Positions 50,314 through 63,300 of a stretch of 64,000 nt of DNA are shown piece after piece. Within the stretch, counting starts at the first letter, position 1. Each line of letters opens with the position of its first letter. This DNA comes from Pomacea canaliculata (Eukaryota; Mollusca; Gastropoda; Architaenioglossa; Ampullariidae): the NCBI RefSeq assembly GCF_003073045.1, contig NC_037592.1, positions 14,812,384 through 14,876,383 on the forward strand, read 5' to 3'. Position numbers and translations under genes: made by a program. A model generated the notes under the pieces. That model had not been told where the DNA came from, made no database searches, and saw nothing but the letters and a program-made list of their open reading frames with translations.

Positions 50314-53300
50314 GTGTAGTCACGGTTGAGTGCAGTTTGAACCTTTGTTATAAATGTGACAGTTTTAACTAATATCAAGTGTGATACCTAACTTAAAACT
50401 ACGGCATAGCAACGCTTGTCAAGGCTTTAAGTTTTCAGGGTGTCAAGTGAAAGATTTTTTCAAAAATGACATCTTATTTTTATGGCGACGAAAGCTGATG
50501 AATAACTTTAATAATTCGGAAAGAATTATTGTTTTGTCACGACTGACAGCTTGTTCTTTGAGCTGAAACCATGCCCGCGGAAAACATATTTACAGTCATC
50601 AATTGTTCCGGTGAAGTTTCAGTGTCTTCAACAAAGAGCATCTATCAAAACAGTGATGTTACGAATGGTGGGGAACACTTGTCTCAGAAGTCTGGAATGT
50701 CGGTGTATGCAAGGTTCACTAAAGTGCACTCCTCCAACCTCTAGAGTTCACTGAGATTATAGGATGTCCACAATATCGCAATAACCTATATCAGTAATCC
50801 CATTTGGACGAAAATAATCAACGTTAATGATGTATATAGACACTGCGCACTGGGACTTGACACACACTTATCTAGCAATGCATTTTCGTGTATAGACATT
50901 ATTGTCTACCTCGGGGAGTAAGCACGCGAAGTGGATGGCGATGCCATAATGGAGCTGCTACCTCGGACTGCCACACTCTCCAAGCCTCCACCATCCGTGC
51001 CGACATGCACTTGTCCCCTATTGCTAGTAAAGATAACAGAATCTGACTCCGATTCCCCGTCCTACATCCCCAATAGCCAACTGAAAGCAATTTAGTGAAA
51101 CAAAGAAATTATTATTAAATCGAGAGACTTTTTAATATGTTACAGATATTGTAATTAAAGTAAAAATTCTAAATCTGGTTAGTCTTGGCTCCAGTTACAA
51201 TTCCTTATTTCTAACCCAGATTGAGTCACTTCTTATCCTTAATTATTACACACAACACACTATATCCGTTCTGCACTCACTCGCCACTTATCTTAACACA
51301 CGAATATCTCTCGCGACTTGGAGAGGCCTCCGATGGTTCTTGAATGGAATCCGATGATGTCCTCGCCAATCGTCACACGAGAACTGAGACACGAGACACG
51401 TTCCTGCCGTCACCACGTGTCTCCCCCGTCATCTCGAGGTCGCAACTGTTGTCTAGTGCCAGACAGCGCCTAATGAGGGACCAACACATCCACCAGCTTC
51501 AAGAATCCACTGCCGAGAGCAGACGACCACTGGTAGAACACTCTGTTGCAGAGCCTGAGGACTTCTGGGTAAGGTCGTGCTGGAGTACCCGCGATTCCAA
51601 AACTGACTCTCAACAAGCAGAGAACAAAGGACGATGAAAATGAAAAGTCAGTCTAGCAAGGTTTTGTGTTGCTCGAATCAAACTTATTCACGAAGATAGT
51701 AAAGTATTAAATGTGAGCCGTTAAGGTAACGTATGTGCAGGTATCCCGTCATTCAACAATTTGTTTTCGAGTGGTCTCTGTCATTTTTTCTTAGACATTT
51801 TTGTCAGTAGAGAATCATGCATCTCTGAAGGTCGCCAAGTATACCAATTGTGTACAAGTCTGAGAGCCTCGATGCCAATTTTGCAAATTATTGGAGAGTG
51901 GAGCCCAGCATCACATGTTATCAATGTCAACTTGACCAATTTAAAAATATCAAATGTTTACTGTCTTATATGAAAGATTAGTCAGAGGGAGGTTAGATAA
52001 TTGTCAGGCCAGATGAAAGCAATCAGCAAAGAAGGACCAATAGGACAGCCATGACTGCTTCTACTCCCCATCTCCCTCTTTCGGGTCGAACCATACCTTA
52101 CCAGTAAAAATTTAACTGTTGGCCAGAACAAACAGACGGTTTACCCAAGCTATTTATTTTCGAGATAAAGTTTCTCGGGTGACAGACGTGTCGCACACGT
52201 TGTCTGTGTCTAAATGTCGACCAGGAAATGTCACCTCGGATTAACACCCTTGAAGTTGAAGATAAGGATGCTGATCAATCGCTTTTCAAACAATCGGAAA
52301 GAACGATGAACTAAGAGGTCAGGCTGACCAAAGTTTGCTCAAGTACAAATGCACCCTGAAGAAGGATATGTTGCCAATATATTTGTTTTGCTCTTAGTGT
52401 TTCAGGTTGTCCATAGTCAGCTTAAAAATACCTCGCGGATATCTGCAAGGAAAACGATATTTCTTATACAAAACAAAATAATCCCACGTGACGAATGTAA
52501 AGGTGTACAGGTCCTGTACCAAGTTCTTTTGACAAGCCCCCCAAAAAATATCCAACACTGCCATTTTCATCTATCATTGATCTCACAACCCTTTTACGGA
52601 AATGCTTCTGAGCAAGAATCTTCAGGGAATTATGGGGTTCAAATAACAACATGATTAAAAATGAGATCTTTGCGAGTTTGTAAATCGCATTCTTTTTTGT
52701 AATGGACAATGTATCTTGTTTCTTTTCCTGTGCTAGCTTCCAAATAAATTGTTTATTTTAATAAATCCTTCATTCTGTTTTTAATAGTGGTTTATTTGCT
52801 ATTGACGTGTTGAGGATGACTTTCAAATAATTATGATGATTGATGATTGATGATGACGGAATCAGTATTGGTTAGTCTGATCACTCAGACAACACAGACC
52901 GCAAGAGCTTAATTCTTAATCTGGAAGTAAATATCTGGAAGACCCACCTCAGAAACAGAAGAACAAGGTCTCACAGACGAGTAACACACCGTCTAGTAAT
53001 TTCTTCTTATCAACTCTCGCATCAATGCCGAATATTTAAAGTCTGGTATCAATGACGGAAGTCATCGTTGATGTTTGTAATACATTGCTACTCTTTTTTT
53101 TCTTCTCTCAATAGCTGAAGACGGTAAAAATACTTCTACTGAATTAAAGTACCCACATCCTGGTTGCAACTACCGAAAACGGCAATAAAACCTTCTGCGA
53201 ACATAAAAAGGACGAGAATGAAATGGACAAAAAGACGGAGAGAAAAGCGATAGTATACTATAGTTGTTGTTTTTTTTTACGACTTTTCTCGCAAGTACAA

Positions 53301-55112
53301 GCTTGAGGAGCAGAGTCTTGTGTCAGTCGACTTGCGAGGAGGATAATAACAGCATTCATTACAAACTGCCACACAGCTTTGGCAATGGAGGGTCCACGGC
53401 AATCAACAACTGCCGTGATTCACAATAATCAGTCAGCCGTGTCGCATTGGCAAGCAATGAGGACACATCCATGCCAGGCGAAGCATGCACACTTCGTCTA
53501 TTATCAACTTTGCTTACTATCAGCTTCAAACCCGAACCCTAGCTAAAAAAAACAACTAACTCATACCATCGCTAATTCAAGAACTGACCCTAAATGTACA
53601 TTTGAGCTATTAATTCACACCAAATAAAGCAACTAATAAATAAAATTACTACACAGATAGAGTGTTTGTATAGTTGTATATTTATAGGTTGCCCTCCAGG
53701 TGTCATGGCCCAGAACGTTGAGCCTCACGGAAATTGCATTGCAGGTTTTTTGAACCCATTCAAGACAGTTCGGGATCTCGATAGAGACCCTGTGGAGCTT
53801 TCATACGAGGTTAGGAAAATGTGAGGTGAGGATCAACTTTTAGCTAACATCGAGACAACTTATTTCCATGTGCGAGGACGTATCGCCGAGCTTTTACCTC
53901 CGACTACTAGTGTACTTTTCTTCTTGTCCCTGGCTTTCCCACAAGTACAGCTTGTCGCCTTGAACACTGTAGTCGTTAAGAAGGCTTTGGGTTGTATTTT
54001 GTGGTGACTTTAGCGGCACGAGAAAGGTAAGTCGAGTCCTTATTAATTTACCCTCAATGCTCAGTTTTAGAGATCATAACCGATAGGTCACAATGATGTC
54101 ACCATTAACTCGGGGATGGTAAATTGCAGGAGATAGGTGGTTCTCAGACACAGACGATTTATAAGCAAAGGTAACGCCATGAATGTTGTTGACTACCTCC
54201 AGCCAAGGCAGTTATTTATTCAAAACAATGTGAAAAGCTTGTAGGCTAGTAGTGGGCCGTCCTACACGTAGTCCACCTGCACGTGGGCAGTGGACTGTAC
54301 CGTTGCTCTCAGTGCTATGCGTTTGGTAGGTCGTCCATCGGTTTGTGATAATTCAGTCATGTCCTCTAACGGGGTCTGTGTCGCGTGACGCGACTAACGG
54401 TGCGCGTGATGAACTGCCGCTCTCATCCTCGCGTAGGTCAAGTGACGTGTCACAAAGACAGAGTGGGTTCAAATTTGACAGACTGATAGAAAATACACGT
54501 TAATTTATGTTAATTACTTTTACATATAGTGAAAGGGGGTAGTGGTTCAAATTGAAGAGTAAGTCTTTAATATTTGCTCAGGACACTCAAGTTTTCTTAG
54601 TCAACCTTTTACTTGATGGTGATGAGATAAATAACACACACGCAAGCACAATTCCAAGTAAAAAATAACAAGTTAATACCCAAGTTAATTCCCCCGAAAA
54701 TGTATGTGTAATACAGTCACCCCTTCCCCTTTTGATATAAGTGGGTGCTATTTTTTGTTTCATTGTCTCAAAAAATATAACAGTTTTGAAAAACGTAAAT
54801 GTACAAAACCAAACTAAAAAAATTCCCACAACTTAGATCCCACATTATAGGATGCAAAACACTGGAAACTGTATATTTAGTTTTTTTAATTTTCATGTTT
54901 GACTTTTTTAACAGTTGTGTGTGGGTGAGAGAGAGAGAGAGAGAGTTCTTTGTCAATATTTAACAATTTTGCCCATGATACATTGTTTACAGTGCTGTAC
55001 ATGATTTCAAGTCACCTGGTAGGACACTCGTGTCACAAATGTTCTGAGTTTTTCGTTGCTGCAGCTTACCTTGAGGTTTCAGAGACATTTCAGAGAGGGA
55101 CGGTCAGGAACG
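50314..55112. other. Spacer between the fucosyltransferase copies
   Basis: AT-rich spacer with no convincing coding exon. A donor-like ACGAGAAAG-GTAAGT at 54018-54031 lies about 1.1 kb before the second copy's ATG. It resembles the GACGAGAAG-GTATGT blocks at 41.9 and 44.3 kb, and could be a 5' non-coding exon. Confidence 0.3.
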
Positions 55113-57255
55113 ATGGTGTGAGTACTTTGGGATGTGTCCAATGAAAAAATCAGATTTCACCTTCTTTCATTTATTGATACATTCTTTTTCTCTTTACGGA
55201 TTTTTGTTCATCCACTTTTTTCTTCTTTTCATTTATTTATTCATATATTGTTTCTTTATTTATTTCATTCATTTATTCTTTTTTCGTTTCATTCGTTCAT
55301 TCTTTCTTTCTTCCTTTCATTCATCCTTTCTTTTTTTTGTTACATTCATTGTTTCTACATTTTATACATTGCTTCTTTTCTTCTTTTCATTTGTTCTTTA
55401 TTCCTTTGCTATTTTATTCGTCTTCCTTCGCATTTTCTTTATTTCATTCTTTGTAATTTCTGTTTACCATCATTTTTATCAATCGCCCAACATCTAGAAC
55501 AAATAACCGGCTGATTATGTTGAACTTTAAACACATAATGATCCTAAATCTTAATGAAAAGAACACACTCTTCCCGATTGTGTATTTGATACACGCGTCA
55601 ACTGCCCCACACCAAAAGGTGTTAAGACTAGCAATTCTTTGTTAACAGTAGAGCTACGCAGCAATATACAAGTAGACGAAGAACGAGTACAATATCTTGG
55701 CAGGGACTTTTACTTTTATTCACTTGCAGGAGGTTGCTGCGCACCTACAAGCAGGCTTTACATCTCGCTGTTCTCGTCACGTGCCTCGTTCTCACTGGAC
55801 GTGTCATCTACACCCACACATGGCTTTCTCGCAGCTCAAAGCAGTTGGAGACCTCTCTCAACCAAACACGTCGTAGAGTTCCAGGACTCGAGTGACACTC
55901 GTAAAGTCACGCTTCACCATGGAAATGATGAGGAACAGCAGCACAATGACCCTCCTCGCCGCGGGGTCACGTATTGGGAGCGCGATTCCAGGAACGCTTC
56001 GCGAAGACTGGCAATCAGACGAACGATGTCAAGGTGATTCTCATGCGAGATTTCCCGTACTACTACGAGATCAAGCCAGGCTCCCAGGTGTTTCAAGGAT
56101 GTCCAGGTGTCAGGTCATGCACAGTGGCCACAGACTCTAACGTTCCCGCTGATCTGGTCATTCTCTTCTCCACCAACAGCAACAGTCGCAACTATACAAG
56201 TCCGCCTCCACGACCAGCGAATCAGGTAGGACGATTCACATTCATGCTGTCAATGTCGAGGATGACGATAGTGACGACAACGACAATGACGACGACTGTC
56301 GCGGAAGAGAGATTATCTCAAAGGAAAAAGTTTCAAAAGGGCATAGAGATAAGCAGTCACTAGACTTTATAAGACTTTTCTTAAAGACCGGCTGACATTG
56401 TCATTTTGTCAATGCCTGCGTGAAATCGTTTATAAAATTGCTTTTGTATGTGACAGATCTGGGCATACTTCGCCGTCGAGGCTCCTCCACACTCGTACAG
56501 CTCTGTCCTGGGGTCACCAGCATGGCGGCTGTACTTCAACTGGACCATGACCTATCGCCTGGATTCCGACATTCGCTTCGGCTACGGTATAGTGGTCAAA
56601 ACGTCCAACGACTCAGGATCATCTGACCATAAAACTTACGATGAGAGTGCTCTGATGAAGAAAATCCGAGGCAAATCCAAGATGGCTGCAATCCTTGTCA
56701 GCAACTGCGACGACAATGCCCAACGCCTTTCTTTTTTGAAGCTTCTGAAAAAAGCTGTGCCAGGGGTGGACGTTTACGGGACCTGCGGGTCGCTCAGTGC
56801 GAGAAAGGATTAAGCAGCTGCTACGAGATGCTGGAACGGATTATTTCTTCTACCTGGCATTCGAGAACTCGCTGTGCACGGACTACGTCACGGAGAAGGC
56901 GTTCCTGACACTGAAGTACGACGTGGTGCCCGTGGTGCGGGGAGGAGCCAACTACAGCAGCCTCGTCCCGCCCATGTCCGTCATCGACACGTCCGCCTTC
57001 CAGTCCATCCTGGACCTTGGGCGCTACCTGCAATACCTGAAGGACAACCCCACGGAGTACCTGCGCTACCTGCGGTGGAAGAAGGACTACGTCATCGTCG
57101 AGCCCCAGCCGCTGCCGTGGTGTGAGCTGTGCTCCAAGGTGCACGAGGCGACGTACGGCAAGCAACGTCCTCAGGCTTACGTCAACGTCAATTCCTGGTG
57201 GGTTGACGGCACGTGTAGACAAGCCAATGATCTTCACATATATGGACAGTTTTAG
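55113..57255 (+). pseudogene. Alpha-1,3-fucosyltransferase (GT10), second copy with frame breaks
   Basis: A tandem copy with the same layout: ATGGT at 55113-55117 before GTGAGT, exon 2 at 55730-56225, exon 3 at 56457-57255. The spliced N-terminus (MVRLLRTYKQ, then LHLAVLVTCLVLTG) keeps the membrane anchor. The frame breaks near 55855-55880. Single bases are missing relative to copy 1 near 55999 (TTCGCG for TTCCGCG), 56795 (CTCAGT for CTCAAGT) and 56838 (ACGGATT for ACGAGATT). Otherwise exons 2-3 from about 55950 are almost identical to copy 1, including the GT10 motif (here ENSLCTDYVTEKAF). It is either a recent pseudogene or a good gene with assembly indels. The introns differ in size (231 against 375 bases). 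Confidence 0.85.
55150..55490. repeat. Pyrimidine-rich TTCATT/TTTATT tract
   Basis: About 340 bases of the plus strand are nearly all T and C with scattered A, in degenerate TTCATT units. It lies in intron 1 of the second fucosyltransferase copy and creates Phe/Leu/Ser-rich ORFs that are not genes. Confidence 0.8.
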
Positions 57256-57864
57256 GCCTAATCAAGATGTGGGACACAATCAAATTTTTGGCAGTTGTAG
57301 CCATGTTGAGATGTGTAGTAATTCTAGTAGTTGATGTTGACATTTCTACGTTAGCTTCCGGATAAAGGGGGGTTAGATTCTCGAAACAGAAGTGACAAGG
57401 AACCATGCACGTCAAGTGTAGGAAAGCGTCAGGAGGAAAGAAGCATCTACATTTGAGAACAGGTGTTAGGTTGTCGAGACTCATTGGTTAGTGCGGAAAG
57501 ACTCTTCTCGAAGGATTTCCGGAAGGAGGTAGATATGGGAACAGACAGACTATGTTTATGAAAGAAAATAATCCCGAGATGGGATGGTGCACAAGACTAC
57601 TTCCTCTTGCTTGTCTTTCCCGAGTATTTGTTTCCCGTTTGTACTCGGATTGTCTTTCCTCTGCCACAGATCGGTCTAACCTTTCAAAGTTCACCTTCTG
57701 TGTCAGTACTCAACTAGCATTCTGCTTGTGCGACATGATTGACAACGAAATCTTTATGATCGTGGGAATGACACACCACTTTCGTTTAAGTAGGGGAAAC
57801 TGTTTTTTTAATTCCTTTTATTCGTGTTTAAATAAGTGGATCTTGAAATGTTATTGTGAGGCTT

Positions 57865-57922
57865 AAAAAGTGTTGTTGTTGTTAATTTTTTTGTTGTTTT
57901 TGTTGTTGTTGTTGTTGTTTTA
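57865..57922. repeat. (GTT)n microsatellite
   Basis: GTTGTTGTT runs interrupted by TTTTT, in the likely 3' UTR of fucosyltransferase copy 2. Confidence 0.85.
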
Positions 57923-57975
57923 TTATGTTTGTTTGGATCACAAGTATGCTGTGCGAAACCTGCCACACAATATAC

Positions 57976-57981
57976 AATAAA
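57976..57981 (+). terminator. Candidate poly(A) signal of fucosyltransferase copy 2
   Basis: AATAAA about 720 bases after the stop at 57255. It is the first full hexamer I noticed downstream; cleavage evidence is not available. Confidence 0.25.
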
Positions 57982-58702
57982 AAGTTAAAACTGTAAGTCG
58001 AAGGGGATCATAACAAAAGCGCAGGCGGGAGACTGAATGCTGCCTCTTGTCGAAGGAAAACAGAAGTACTCAAAAGTCAAAAGCTTTCTTGTATATCTCA
58101 TTTAAAATTTCAGTATCCGTCTCATTTCCCAGTCTAAAACATAATTGTCCGATCAATGGTCTCCAACTTCAAAATCTGTGGGTTATAGTATTTTTAATTA
58201 CACTATCCGAGATCTCGGTCGTGTATGTGAAAGGGGAGGCAATCGTATTTCTTATAGAGACAGTAAACAGCAGTTCCTTCCCTTTGTATGCTACTAAAAG
58301 GGGAAGAGGTGGGGCAACAACAGTAATGCAATGATAATGTAATCATTCACAGCCTTTTCAAAATATTTGCTGCAATTTTCTGTACACAACAGCAGTTTAT
58401 TCATAATTTGAAATAAACATTACATAGCGACACGGGACAAACAAATTTAGTTAAACACACTTCATTGGTGTATTTATAACGTAGTAAGTCTAAATTTTCA
58501 AATAAATATAATTTAAGCACTGCTCGCGAAGCAAAGTTTCTTTTTTCAGGTCTGAAAATTTTAACAATAGAGAAGTATAAATCCAACAATAATAGAAAAA
58601 TATACAAACCGACAATAACTGAATGCCCCAAAACAAAACCCACAGATTTTCATGCAGACCAGCCACTTTGCTCCCAAGGAAATATTATTTTAAAGTAATC
58701 GT

Positions 58703-59694
58703 TCAGTTTCTAAGACATATTTCTTCTTCTGTTTCTTCGGCATCAGGGTTCTGGCACTGGGAGCTGGGTAAACCTGCCGTTCCCCTGAAAAATGCACAGC
58801 GTGATAAGGAGGACACTTCAAGTTACAAGCAACCCATTATATATTGCACAACATCCACCGCTCCCACACCCCTCTTTCTCATTTCAAGAAACATAACATG
58901 CACAAATCTAAGAGTCCCAAAGATTTGTGCTTATATTATAAGTTATAATTGTAGACAGGTAAGCACGTAAACCTTGCTAAATTTGTCTCCCCTTTTATCA
59001 AAATTTGAGGTGAAGAGCGCTATTGGGGTGCATGAATTCTAGTACAATGAACCATCCAGCTGCCTTGTTATACGTACTGTAAATGTAGTGTGAACGCTCA
59101 CTTTTGAGAAAACTTAACCACAGTATCTTTGCCTTTGGCTAGTTTAGGACTTCCTTTCATTTTCTTGTCTTCACGACCACGACCTCCTCCTCCTCCTCCT
59201 CCTCCTCCTCCTCCTCCTCCTCCTCCGCCTCCGCCTCCGCCTCCGCCTCCGCCTCCGCCTGCCTTTTTCATTTTTTTATGTTTGATTTTCTGAAAATTTA
59301 TTTTAAGTATTATTATTTTTAAAAAAAACCAGCATTCAGTATTAGTAAACTTTTGACAACTTGAAGTATGGAAAAGAAAGTAAGCACAGAATGATTAATA
59401 ATTTAGTCGATTAGTTGGTTGCTTTATTTGAAAGGTATCTGCTGCTGTCTAGTGGTGATTTCACACAACGAGAGGAAGCAGAATAGAAAATAAAGGGAAA
59501 GAAAGAGGAAAAACTGGAATAATCAAGATAAAAACTCAGAGTATATGCATATAAGTAAAACCAATCATAAATTAATTTTAACAAGTTCAGTGTACTGGAG
59601 TAAAATCTTAGAGAAATAATAACAACTGTATTGGAAATAAACTTACACCACATTCCTCGTAATCACTGTTACGCAGAATTTTCACACACAGTAG
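58703..59694 (-). CDS. Terminal exons of an unidentified Lys/Gly-rich protein
   Basis: Three minus-strand exons fit by phase. Exon 59647-59694 gives LLCVKILRNSDYEECG, phase 0 at both ends. Exon 59102-59289 gives KIKHKKMKKA, a run of about 25 Gly from a GGA/GGC repeat, GRGREDKKMKGSPKLAKGKD and TVVKFSQ, ending in phase 2 at GTGAGC. Exon 58703-58784, after TTTTTCAG, gives GTAGLPSSQCQNPDAEETEE and a stop. If the GTGAGC donor is not used, the protein ends FSQK-stop in the middle exon. A further donor (CTTCAG-GTAAGC at 59780) after AKPSFPIHHLQ may mark an earlier exon. I do not recognise the family. It lies just downstream of GNS on the same strand. An alternative is chance ORFs over a microsatellite. 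Confidence 0.35.
59180..59265. repeat. (CCT)n/(CCG)n trinucleotide repeat
   Basis: Uninterrupted CTC/CCT triplets switch to CCGCCT hexamers. On the minus strand, in the frame of the proposed exon, every codon is Gly, so any length change stays in frame. Confidence 0.9.
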
Positions 59695-60353
59695 CTTATC
59701 AGTAAATAAGATGCTTGATAAGGATCAACATTATGAAGGACTAGGCTTAAATCAAAATACAAAAACATGAATATGCTTACCTGAAGGTGGTGAATAGGAA
59801 ATGAAGGTTTTGCAAGTTGATAATACAGGAAAGCTGCTACAAAATATTTGTTATTGCTTGTAAAAAAAACTTGAAGCATACTAAACTGTGCCTCAGCCAT
59901 GCACAAACAAGGCAAAATGAACAACCACCACATCTTTTCAGTGTGAAAAATATATATTCATGCAGCTTGCTTTTGTGTATGCGGATGTGCATGTGTGGGG
60001 AGTGTGCGCGTGCATGATGTGTGTGTGTGTGTCAGAAAGACAAAGAGGAACTGGTCGGTGCTGATCAGATTTTAATTTCTGGTGCTCTGATGTTATAAAC
60101 TCATATTTTCGCCAAACCTCAGAAATTACACATTTGCTGGCAACATAAGAAAAGCAATGACTACATAAGAATTACAGATTCTGAACAAAATATTCAAATG
60201 AATCCATGCAATGCAAATGAATCTCAATGTTAACAAGCAAGAAAAAAAATCGTTCTTGATGTCTGTTGAAAATCTGGACATAAAAGACACAAAAATGAAG
60301 CCAAATGCCACTGCCATAGAAACCATGAGGCCAAGGTATGACCATTCTATAAA

Positions 60354-63300
60354 TCACCCAACGAGGGCCTCACTACGAATGACCTTTGTGTTGCAGGTGC
60401 TTCCAGAACATGAGGTCAAGAGAGCAAGCTGTTGTTTGAGCGTTTCCTTCAGATTTGGTGCAGCAGTGCTGGCCAGGTTGGTCAGCTCAAAAGGATCAGA
60501 AATCAGTTCATACAGTTCCACAAAGTTCTGCAAGAAAAAATAATCAAAAAACGTTAGAAACACATCAGTAAAGTTACTAAAACATTTTTAAAATCCCTTT
60601 TTGAAACTATGAAATGATTCATTAAAAATGCCTAACGCTGGCCATGAGAATCCGCTGGGACTGTTCTATTATCCAGGAAAAATGGTGAAAAAAATACAAA
60701 AGAACTTTTCAGAAGGGGTACTGTCATAAATATGCTAATCTCTAAGGGCTACCTAAAAAAATGCAGTAAAACTGGTACATTCGCAAATTAATGTAAATCA
60801 AGTTTTTTTTTTTAAATCAGTTAATCACAGTGTATTTTTAACCGCGTTTAGGAGATTTGTTTACACGTAAAAAGGAATGATTTAAAGCAAAAACTGACGA
60901 ACTGGGAAAAGTGATGATAGAAAAGTGGGCAGACGGTTTAGTATTCAGGTGTTCGAGGAAGGTAAGCGCTTGATAATGGTGCTTACCTGATTATCTTTAA
61001 ATTCACAATACTTGTAGATAGCTGAATCAACTGTCGCCCGAATACAGGAAAAGGTGTTGTTCCAGGCGTCTTCACACACACAGTGAGCAAGCGGATTGCA
61101 GTTCTAAAACAATTGAATGATTAGGTAATTTATAACTTGATTAAGTAGCAATATTTATAATCAACTTGGTTTAGGTCGGACTGATGATACCAGAAAGAGT
61201 TGGCTTTACAAACATTAGACAGACTCCTATTAAACTAAACATATGATGAGTAGACATAAGGATTATAAAGAACAAAAGTCAAAGACATCGAGCGATGCTG
61301 CCAAATTTGAGAAAAACGTTTGTCAAAACAGGCAGAATATCGGAATTATCATGGTTGCCAAGCTAAATAACATTTAGAAAAAAGTGTTTATCAAGCAAAA
61401 TGAGGAATTTAGAGAAGCACAGTCTTGGAAGGAAAATTGCAGTTATACATCAACACTTTTATTAAGCGCAAATATCAAATTTGGGAAACAATATTATCAA
61501 GTTAATATGCCAAAATTTTGGGGAAAATGTATTGAAATAGAAAGCCGAATTTTTAAAATCACACGGGTTTTTTTCCCATCCATTTGCGAAGGACAAAATT
61601 GTTTCTCTATGTAATTAATGCACTTTTATCGAGAAATGCTCTAGACTCATTATTTGTTCAGTCACTTACGAAGAGGCGTTGGTTTTGCCACTGAGGGCAA
61701 CCTGCAATGGAGACTTTTTCTTCTCCACTGTACTCCACCAGGACATTAGGGCGGAAATTCTGGGAAGCCTTAGGGTTCTCCCACAGAGGTGTCAACGGCT
61801 TTCCGTCCATATGGTCGGGCACCTCTCCCCCAGCCAGAGAAATGAAGGTAGGTCCCAAGTCAATGTTCATAGCACTTTCCTGTTTCAGAGAAAAGTCAAA
61901 GATTTTTGACAATCTAGTCTGCTTCAGACATAACACAGCAAAGTTAATAATCACACAAAAATAAGTTAAACGGTTAAAGAATACAGAGGCTACATGCTAA
62001 ATGTTGGGAGCACAAAATTACTGTTTGGATTTACTGTGTAATTTGCAAATTATCCTAGTAATGTTAAAAGGGATAAAACTGTACTTTAGTTTCTTATAGT
62101 ATAAAAATTATTTATTAGGAACAAAAAATACTTTTCGAAGGAGTTTTTCAAGGAGTTGACATTTGTTGAATACAATAGAGTCAAGCATATTTCTAGAACA
62201 TACCTGACTGGTCGTACCAGCTGCAATACCCGGACCACGAATCATCATTGGTACCCGGATGTCAAACTCGTAAGGTTCTCGCTTGTCGTAAGGCAAGCCA
62301 AACTGCCCCAGGTGGTACCCGTTGTCGGAGGCGAAGAGGATGTAGGTGTTGTCCAGTAAGTTCTTGCGGCGCAGGGTATTGTACACGTCTTCTACCATGT
62401 CATCGACAGACAGAAGGGTCCGCAGTCTGTGTGTAGATACACGTACAAAGAGTGAATTTTAATGAAGAAGTAATTAAAGATAATACATTCTCCAAGACCG
62501 CATTTTATTAGATAGAGGTTGACAGTGTGCTCCTACACTGATCTGACAGGAAAGGGAAAAAAAAAACAAATTCTTTCTTGGTGACAAACGAGATCAGGGA
62601 ACAGTTCACATGCTTTTCTTCGTCAGTTAACAAACGAGAGTATAAAACTGTGTTCGCAGGCTTTCTTCGAATACAGATGGCAGATGTCATCAAAAAATGG
62701 TCATTTGCTCCAGTTAATGCCATCTGTTAATGCCACCGTAACCTCCCTCGTGGGCCCACATGAGCCCCTTCTGGCAATAGTGAAGCGGCGCAAGCTCGCC
62801 TGGTTCGGTCACGTCACCCGCCACAACACCCTGTCCAAGACGATCCTACAAGGAACCCTCGAAGGGAGCCGTCGTCGTGGTCGTCCGAGGAAAAGCTGGG
62901 TCACCAACATTAAAGAATGGACCGAACGCGAGATGCCAGACCTGCTCTCATCTGCTCAAGACAGGACCGGGTGGAAAATTCTGTCTGTTGCTGCTGCCGG
63001 ACGGTCCCCCCTACGCCCGGACCGGGCATGGGACTGACCTGACCTGACCTGACCTGAATGCCATCTACCAATACGGCGTCTAGGGGTGTCTCGGATACAT
63101 TTTACTCCTTTATTTCGGTAAGCTTACCGATATATAGATAAATATGTATTTAGGGCTTCTGCTAAGGCTAAATTCTTTGAGGTCCCAGGGACCCCTTCTT
63201 CAGATTTTTAAGGGGTCCCTGTTCTTCGCCCAAATTTGAAGGGGACCCCATTGACGAAAATTGAAGGGGTCCTACGAACTTTTAATGCGTACTGTACGCA

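Noticed and set aside
51344..51637. 97-aa plus-strand ORF with polar residues
   Set aside because: No splice signals, motif or poly(A) context of note; indistinguishable from a chance ORF.
55132..55514. Two overlapping Phe/Leu/Ser-rich ORFs over 120 aa that look like membrane proteins
   Set aside because: They come from the pyrimidine-rich tract in an intron and are low complexity in every frame.
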